Below are positions 59,946 through 64,000 of a stretch of 64,000 bases of DNA, piece after piece (the first letter of the stretch is position 1; every line of letters starts with the position of its first letter). A program made the translations under genes and the position numbers. Under the pieces are notes generated by a model. The model searched no databases, was not told the origin of the DNA, and was given only the letters and a program-made list of their open reading frames with translations. Source of the stretch: an uncultured Lachnospiraceae bacterium (GTDB lineage Bacteria; Bacillota; Clostridia; Lachnospirales; Lachnospiraceae); NCBI GenBank assembly GCA_934339365.1, contig CAKRHW010000004.1, positions 36,983 to 100,982 of the forward strand, in the 5' to 3' direction.

Positions 59946-61736
59946 ATGTACTTAAAATATATAACAAAAGAGAGGTTGGCGAAAGTGTGTAGTGTGGCAA
60001 AACCAATTATTAAACAAATTAGAGATAGTCGAGAAGCATTGGACTTCTTTGAGACAGTATCATTGCCTGCAGAGGATGAGAAAACGCAGGCTATTATAAT
60101 GAATTTTCCTACAGTTTATATTCATAATTGGCAGGATTCTGGAGCATTTGAAGTATATGTTGGGGAGACAAATAATATTTTTAGGAGAACACGACAGCAT
60201 TATGATGCTGCTTTAAATTAACCAGGATGGCGAAGTAAATTGTTGAAAAAAGATGCAAGTCTTTTTATTATAGGTCATGAACATTTCAATAAATCGTTAA
60301 CGCTCGATATAGAGAATCGCTTAATGCATTATATGATGAGCGTAGAGCGTGTGAAACGTGTATATAATTTAAGAGATAATCCGCAGACAAGTTATTACCC
60401 CATGGAAGAATTTGATGAAATATTCAGCAAAATTTGGAGAGGACTCAGAAAAGAAAATAAGGATTTATTTCCGACAGAAAGTGCAATAAAAGATTCAGCA
60501 ATATATAAAGCGTCACCACTTCATAAACTAACTAAAGAACAGGAAAGGGCAAGGGAACTTATTGTCAAAAAAGTTTCTGAGGCACTTGAAAAAGAAGAGA
60601 CGAAGCAACTAATTTTTATTGATGGTGAAGCTGGAACGGGAAAGACTGTTTTAACTAGTAGTACATTTTATGAATTATATTGTCAGGCAGAGGAGAGTAA
60701 TAAAGAATTAAAATGTCAGTTGTTGGTTAATCATGGTGAACAGATTATAGTATATGAGCAAATAGCAGAGAAACTTGGGTTGACAGAAAAATACGGGAAG
60801 GTTGTTAGTAAACCTACGACATTTATCAATAATCATTCGGAAAATAATCCTATTGATGTGGCATTTGTTGATGAAGCACATTTGCTTCTTACACAAGGAA
60901 AACAGTCATATCGAGGCGAAAATCAGTTGAAAGACATTATAGATAGAGCTCGTGTAACGGTGGTAATGTTTGATGAAAATCAGATTCTCACAACGGAGCA
61001 GTTTTGGGAATCCCAGATTCTTGAGAAGTACAGAAAACAAGCAAAAGCGGGAAATAATCATATTGCATTATATAAGCAGCTTCGAATGCAGGTAGATTCT
61101 GCAACAATGGATTGGATTGATTCCTTTACAAAAGAGAGATGCTTAAAGAAAATTCCTGATACATTGGGTGGATATGACATCAAGGTATTTGATAAGCCTG
61201 AATTGCTTGATGGGGAGATTCAGAAAAGAGCAAAAGAAAGTAATTCGATATTATCAAGAGTGATTGCAACTTATGATTGGGAATATAGCTCAAATCATAA
61301 ACCAGAGGATAGGCTTATGAGGTATTGGGAAGTACTGATTGGAAAATGGCACAAGCCTTGGAATAGGGAGTTGGAGTCCGAACTTACAAGAAAAGAAAAA
61401 AAAGCTATCAAAGGATTAGCGTGGGCTGAACAACCGCAAACGATAAATGAAGTTGGTTCAACGTTTACAATTCAAGGATTTGATCTCAATTACGCTGGAG
61501 TTATTCTTGGACCATCGGTGAAATATCGTAATGGAAAGGTAATATTTGATCCTTCGGAAAGTTGTAATGAGAAGGCAATTCGAAATAGAACATTATCTGA
61601 TGGAACAAAACAGAAATTTGGTGAAATACTGATTCAGCATGAAGTGAGAGTCTTAATGACACGAGGAGTTAATGGAATGTATATTTATGCCTGTGATCCG
61701 GAACTTCAGAAAGCATTATTAGAAGCAGCAAAATAA
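59946..61736 (+). pseudogene. GIY-YIG-DUF2075 helicase fusion interrupted by an in-frame TAA
   Basis: Two open segments lie in the same frame and are separated only by TAA at 60219-60221. Segment 1 (91 residues) is a GIY-YIG start: FPTVYIHNWQDSGAFEVYVG then NIFRRTRQHYDAALN. Segment 2 (60222-61736) continues with PGWRSKLLKKDASLFIIGHE, then DUF2075: Walker A DGEAGTGKTVLTS, Walker B VAFVDEAHLLL, and GSTFTIQGFDLNYAGVI, VLMTRGVNGMYIY. A single CAA-to-TAA change would explain the break. A recoded or restarted protein is possible (TTG codons at 60240 and 60243) but has no ribosome site. The intact form would be ~596 residues. Confidence 0.85.
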
Positions 61737-61752
61737 AGGAGTAAGTTTAATT

Positions 61753-62073
61753 ATGAAGCAAGAAACAATAGATAGAATTAGAAAATTTACAGAGGACAGA
61801 GATTGGGAGCAGTTTCATTCGCCAGCAAATCTTGCAAAATCAATCGTAATTGAGGCGGCAGAGTTATTGGAGTGCTTCCAGTGGTCTGATGAAGAATATG
61901 ATCTGCAGCATGTCAAGGAGGAGTTGGCGGATGTTTTAGTTTATAGCCAGAATCTGCTTGATAAGCTGAAACTGGACGCGGATGAGATCATAAGTATGAA
62001 GATGTCACAGAATGAAGCAAAGTATCCGGTAGAAAAGGCAAAAGGGAGTGCGGTCAAGTACAATCAGTTGTAA
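61753..62073 (+). CDS. MazG-like nucleotide pyrophosphohydrolase
   Basis: This 106-residue all-alpha NTP pyrophosphohydrolase has the metal-binding pattern IVIEAAELLECFQWSDEEYD and VKEELADVLVYSQNLLDKL (ExxE and ExxD). It is of the dCTPase/MazG-like single-domain kind that removes noncanonical or excess nucleotides. It starts 17 bases after the DUF2075 gene and is preceded by AAAGGAG, so the two look like one unit. DUF2075 plus MazG could act together in nucleotide-based defence; this is inference. Confidence 0.92.
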   Translation: MKQETIDRIRKFTEDRDWEQFHSPANLAKSIVIEAAELLECFQWSDEEYDLQHVKEELADVLVYSQNLLDKLKLDADEIISMKMSQNEAKYPVEKAKGSAVKYNQL

Positions 62074-62244
62074 TAGTGGAGAAGGAAAAGGAGTTATAAG
62101 AAGATGATAAAAGTCTCATATCGTCTCATAAGCCTCGTTTTTAAGCGTTTTTTGTGCTTCAGTCTCAAATTTACCAAAGATTTACCAATATTTCTGGAGA
62201 GCCAGACTTGCAAAAAAATGAGCCAGAATGAGGAGATTAAAAAC

Positions 62245-62622
62245 ATGAGCGAATTGAAACCAAGAATAACAGAAAACGGAATTGATTATATCCTTGTCGG
62301 AGATTACTACATCCCGGATTTGAAGCTGTCGGAAGAACACCGCCCCATCGGAAAGTATGGACGGATGCACCGGGAATATTTAAGAGAAGTCCACCCAGCC
62401 AGATTGAACACATTGATACTGACCGGAGAATTGTGGACATATCTTGCAGACCTGAACGAACAGGCACAGGAACGGTTAGACACTATCATGGAGCAAATGA
62501 AAGCTGCCGAGGGCGTGACCGAGGACTTGAAGCGTACCCGTCAAATGGAATGGGTGCAACGGTGCAATAATATCCACAACCGGGCAGAAGAAATTGTTTT
62601 GCATGAGATGATTTATTCATAA
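62245..62622 (+). CDS. tnpV: TnpV, transposon-encoded accessory protein
   Basis: This ~125-residue protein matches TnpV of Tn4451/Tn4453-type mobilizable transposons: ENGIDYILVGDYYIPDLKLS, RPIGKYGRMHREYLREVHPA and LNTLILTGELWTYLADLNEQ. Its role in the element is not known. I chose ATG 62245, nine bases after GAGGAG. Codon use is visibly richer in G and C than the neighbours, which points to recent transfer. No recombinase gene is seen nearby in the window. Confidence 0.88.
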   Translation: MSELKPRITENGIDYILVGDYYIPDLKLSEEHRPIGKYGRMHREYLREVHPARLNTLILTGELWTYLADLNEQAQERLDTIMEQMKAAEGVTEDLKRTRQMEWVQRCNNIHNRAEEIVLHEMIYS

Positions 62623-62728
62623 CGGTATGATAGAATGATTATGACAAATCGGAATTAGGATATAATAGAATATGTGATTTTGTCGTTCGACAACAAATTT
62701 TCAAGGAAAAAATAGAAAGGATACAAAC

Positions 62729-63679
62729 ATGAAAGATTTAAGATTTGATAATTTATACTCGCCAGAATACTATATGGATGTTCCTGGAAACGATGGTAGA
62801 ATAGCGATAAAAAAGTTTAATGATGCAAGAGATACGATGGCAATGGCTCATTTTTCTCTGTCCTATATTGAAGATACACCAAGTGATGAGTTAGGAAAGA
62901 ACTTTGCTAAGACAATCCATCTTCGTCATGCTATTGAAGATTTAAATAGTTCTTTCGACTTGTTGCTTCAAATTCCATGGTTTTATTTTAGAATATGGGC
63001 GGAGTTTAATCAGGGAGCATCACTTCGAACAAGACAGCTTAAAAATAGAAATGAGATAATAAGAAATACACAGGATTGGGTGTTTTTAGCCGAACGGGAT
63101 TGTGAGTGCAGGAAAGTTATGGCGTATTTACAGACGACATCCAATCCACTTGAGACAAAAATAAATAAATTTTCTGCTGATTATATTGAAGAAGCTGGCA
63201 AACCATTTACAGTGCGTTCGTTGTGTAATGCCTTAAAGCATAATCATGCATTAAGTTTTGAAGAATTATATGAACCATATGATTTTTGGTTGAATATAGA
63301 TGGACAAAAGATCAATATGCGAGAGAAACATATGGGGGTAAGATTCAAGCAAAAAATTTTAGAAAAAGAGAATCCTAATAATGAAGTAGGAGAAATTAAA
63401 TATGATTATGCAGATGATTTTTCTATAGATTATGAATATACACAAGGGGAAGTTTTTCGTTATGAGGATTGTGTTGATGCAAACCGCTTAAAGATTCACG
63501 ACGTTTATAAAGAGTGCTGCGAGTATTTCGACGCACTTGTTGATTTGTTTGAAGAGGTATATAACCAAATTCATCCGCAAATTGGTTTGCTCCCGACGCT
63601 TGTTGGAGAGAATGGAAAGCCGAACATTAAACCAAGTGCAAATAGTATTAGTATGAATGATTATTTTACTGTAGTGTAA
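62729..63679 (+). CDS. Unrecognised helical protein, possibly HEPN-like
   Basis: This 316-residue cytoplasmic protein is mostly helical in its first two thirds (TIHLRHAIEDLNSSFDLLLQ, PFTVRSLCNALKHNHAL). The basic-His pattern at the end of the second segment resembles HEPN-type helices, but the canonical R-x4-6-H motif is not clear. A strand-rich insert follows and a late helix, CVDANRLKIHDVYKECCEYF. AGAAAGGA precedes the ATG. I do not recognise the family. Its place next to TnpV and the defence genes suggests an accessory function. Confidence 0.6.
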   Translation: MKDLRFDNLYSPEYYMDVPGNDGRIAIKKFNDARDTMAMAHFSLSYIEDTPSDELGKNFAKTIHLRHAIEDLNSSFDLLLQIPWFYFRIWAEFNQGASLRTRQLKNRNEIIRNTQDWVFLAERDCECRKVMAYLQTTSNPLETKINKFSADYIEEAGKPFTVRSLCNALKHNHALSFEELYEPYDFWLNIDGQKINMREKHMGVRFKQKILEKENPNNEVGEIKYDYADDFSIDYEYTQGEVFRYEDCVDANRLKIHDVYKECCEYFDALVDLFEEVYNQIHPQIGLLPTLVGENGKPNIKPSANSISMNDYFTVV

Positions 63680-63826
63680 ATAAATGGAATCCGCAGAATC
63701 GGAATAATAAAAAACCTCGATATTAGAAAAAATTCAGTTCATGACCAAGATACCTTTCATCTGTCACAGCAATAAGAATAGAAGTTCCAGCTTGTCGTTC
63801 TAAAAATTCAACTGAATAATCCCAGC

Positions 63827-63875
63827 AAAAACCGCTGCTACATGGAAGCCAACAAACCATGCAACAGCGGTTTTT
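63827..63875. terminator. Bidirectional terminator near the window end
   Basis: AAAAACCGCTG at 63827-63837 pairs with CAGCGGTTTTT at 63865-63875, with ACATGG/CCATG-type pairing inside. It can end both the 316-residue gene and the minus-strand gene. Confidence 0.85.
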
Positions 63876-63877
63876 CT

Positions 63878-64000
63878 TTACCGTTTTTTCCTTTGGCTGA
63901 TAGGCGTGCCCATTTTCTTTGACTTTTTGAGAATCCGAATGAGCCAGCGAAATTCTTCGTCTGACAGATTTTTATAGTTGATACCAAGCTGCTTGCAGTA
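63878..64000 (-). CDS. C-terminal end of an unrecognised minus-strand protein, cut by window
   Basis: Only the last 40 residues are visible, from YCKQLGINYKNLSDEEFRWL to GTPISQRKKR and TAA at 63880-63878. They are basic and helical. The GC-rich, distinct codon use resembles tnpV, so it probably belongs to the same mobile element. The function cannot be told. Confidence 0.6.
   Translation of the reverse strand, partial: YCKQLGINYKNLSDEEFRWLIRILKKSKKMGTPISQRKKR

Noticed and set aside
60240..61736. Independent DUF2075 gene starting at TTG
   Set aside because: The frame is continuous with the GIY-YIG segment except for one TAA, and no ribosome site precedes the TTG.

Overview
The window reads as chromosomal DNA of a low-GC Firmicute, most likely an anaerobic gut or rumen member of the Lachnospiraceae. 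Supporting signs are strong AGGAGG-type ribosome binding sites, a T-box leader in front of thrS, class II galT, a secreted multi-domain GH5 cellulase with Thr-rich linkers and Ig-like/FnIII tails, and secreted proteins with Lys-rich C-termini. The genus cannot be fixed from the sequence alone. The first gene (EAL domain) and the last gene (minus strand) are cut by the window edges.

Layout. 0-16 kb is mainly housekeeping and metabolism: an EAL fragment, an aconitase-family hydratase, a TerD/AIM24 pair, an ArsR-type regulator with galK and galT, a large hybrid sensor kinase, a YbaK-type deacylase, a DUF951 protein, a two-gene ABC transporter, and a MerR-type regulator next to agmatinase. 16-20 kb holds a highly structured intergenic element, a GltS symporter translationally coupled to a TAXI binding protein, flavodoxin and MscL. 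20-32 kb holds the twin-GH5 cellulase, T-box/thrS, a Fic remnant, a MATE transporter, an SGNH remnant and a secreted tandem nitrilase. 32-42.7 kb holds an SGNH hydrolase, a NERD nuclease-like protein, a HAD phosphatase, a Ser/Thr kinase divergent from an XRE-like gene, a B12-type radical SAM protein, a nuclease-DUF2075 protein, a secreted surface protein and an HD-GYP protein.

42.9-48.6 kb is a coherent unit: a variant tRNA-Cys-like gene, then metK, ABC permease, ATPase, binding lipoprotein, an unusual radical SAM protein and a split-barrel flavoprotein-like gene, almost without gaps. SAM synthesis, uptake of an unknown small molecule and a SAM-dependent radical enzyme thus appear to be one operon. 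A LacI-type regulator follows.

50.6-64 kb is an accessory island: an AbiE toxin-antitoxin pair with its own operator, a TetR gene with a frameshifted MATE gene, a HigA-ImmA fusion with paired operators, a NUDIX gene, an RHH/antitoxin/PIN group, a GIY-YIG-DUF4357 protein, a SIMPL protein with a small alpha-CTD-like protein, a GIY-YIG-DUF2075 gene interrupted by a single in-frame stop, a MazG-like pyrophosphohydrolase, TnpV and an unknown 316-residue protein. Several broken genes and gene fragments show repeated turnover of this region.

The best leads for undescribed biology are the tRNA-metK-ABC-radical SAM operon, the TAXI/GltS pairing without a TRAP permease, the structured element at 16.1-16.3 kb, and the two different nuclease-DUF2075 architectures. 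All functional statements come from reading motifs and context; no database search was run.
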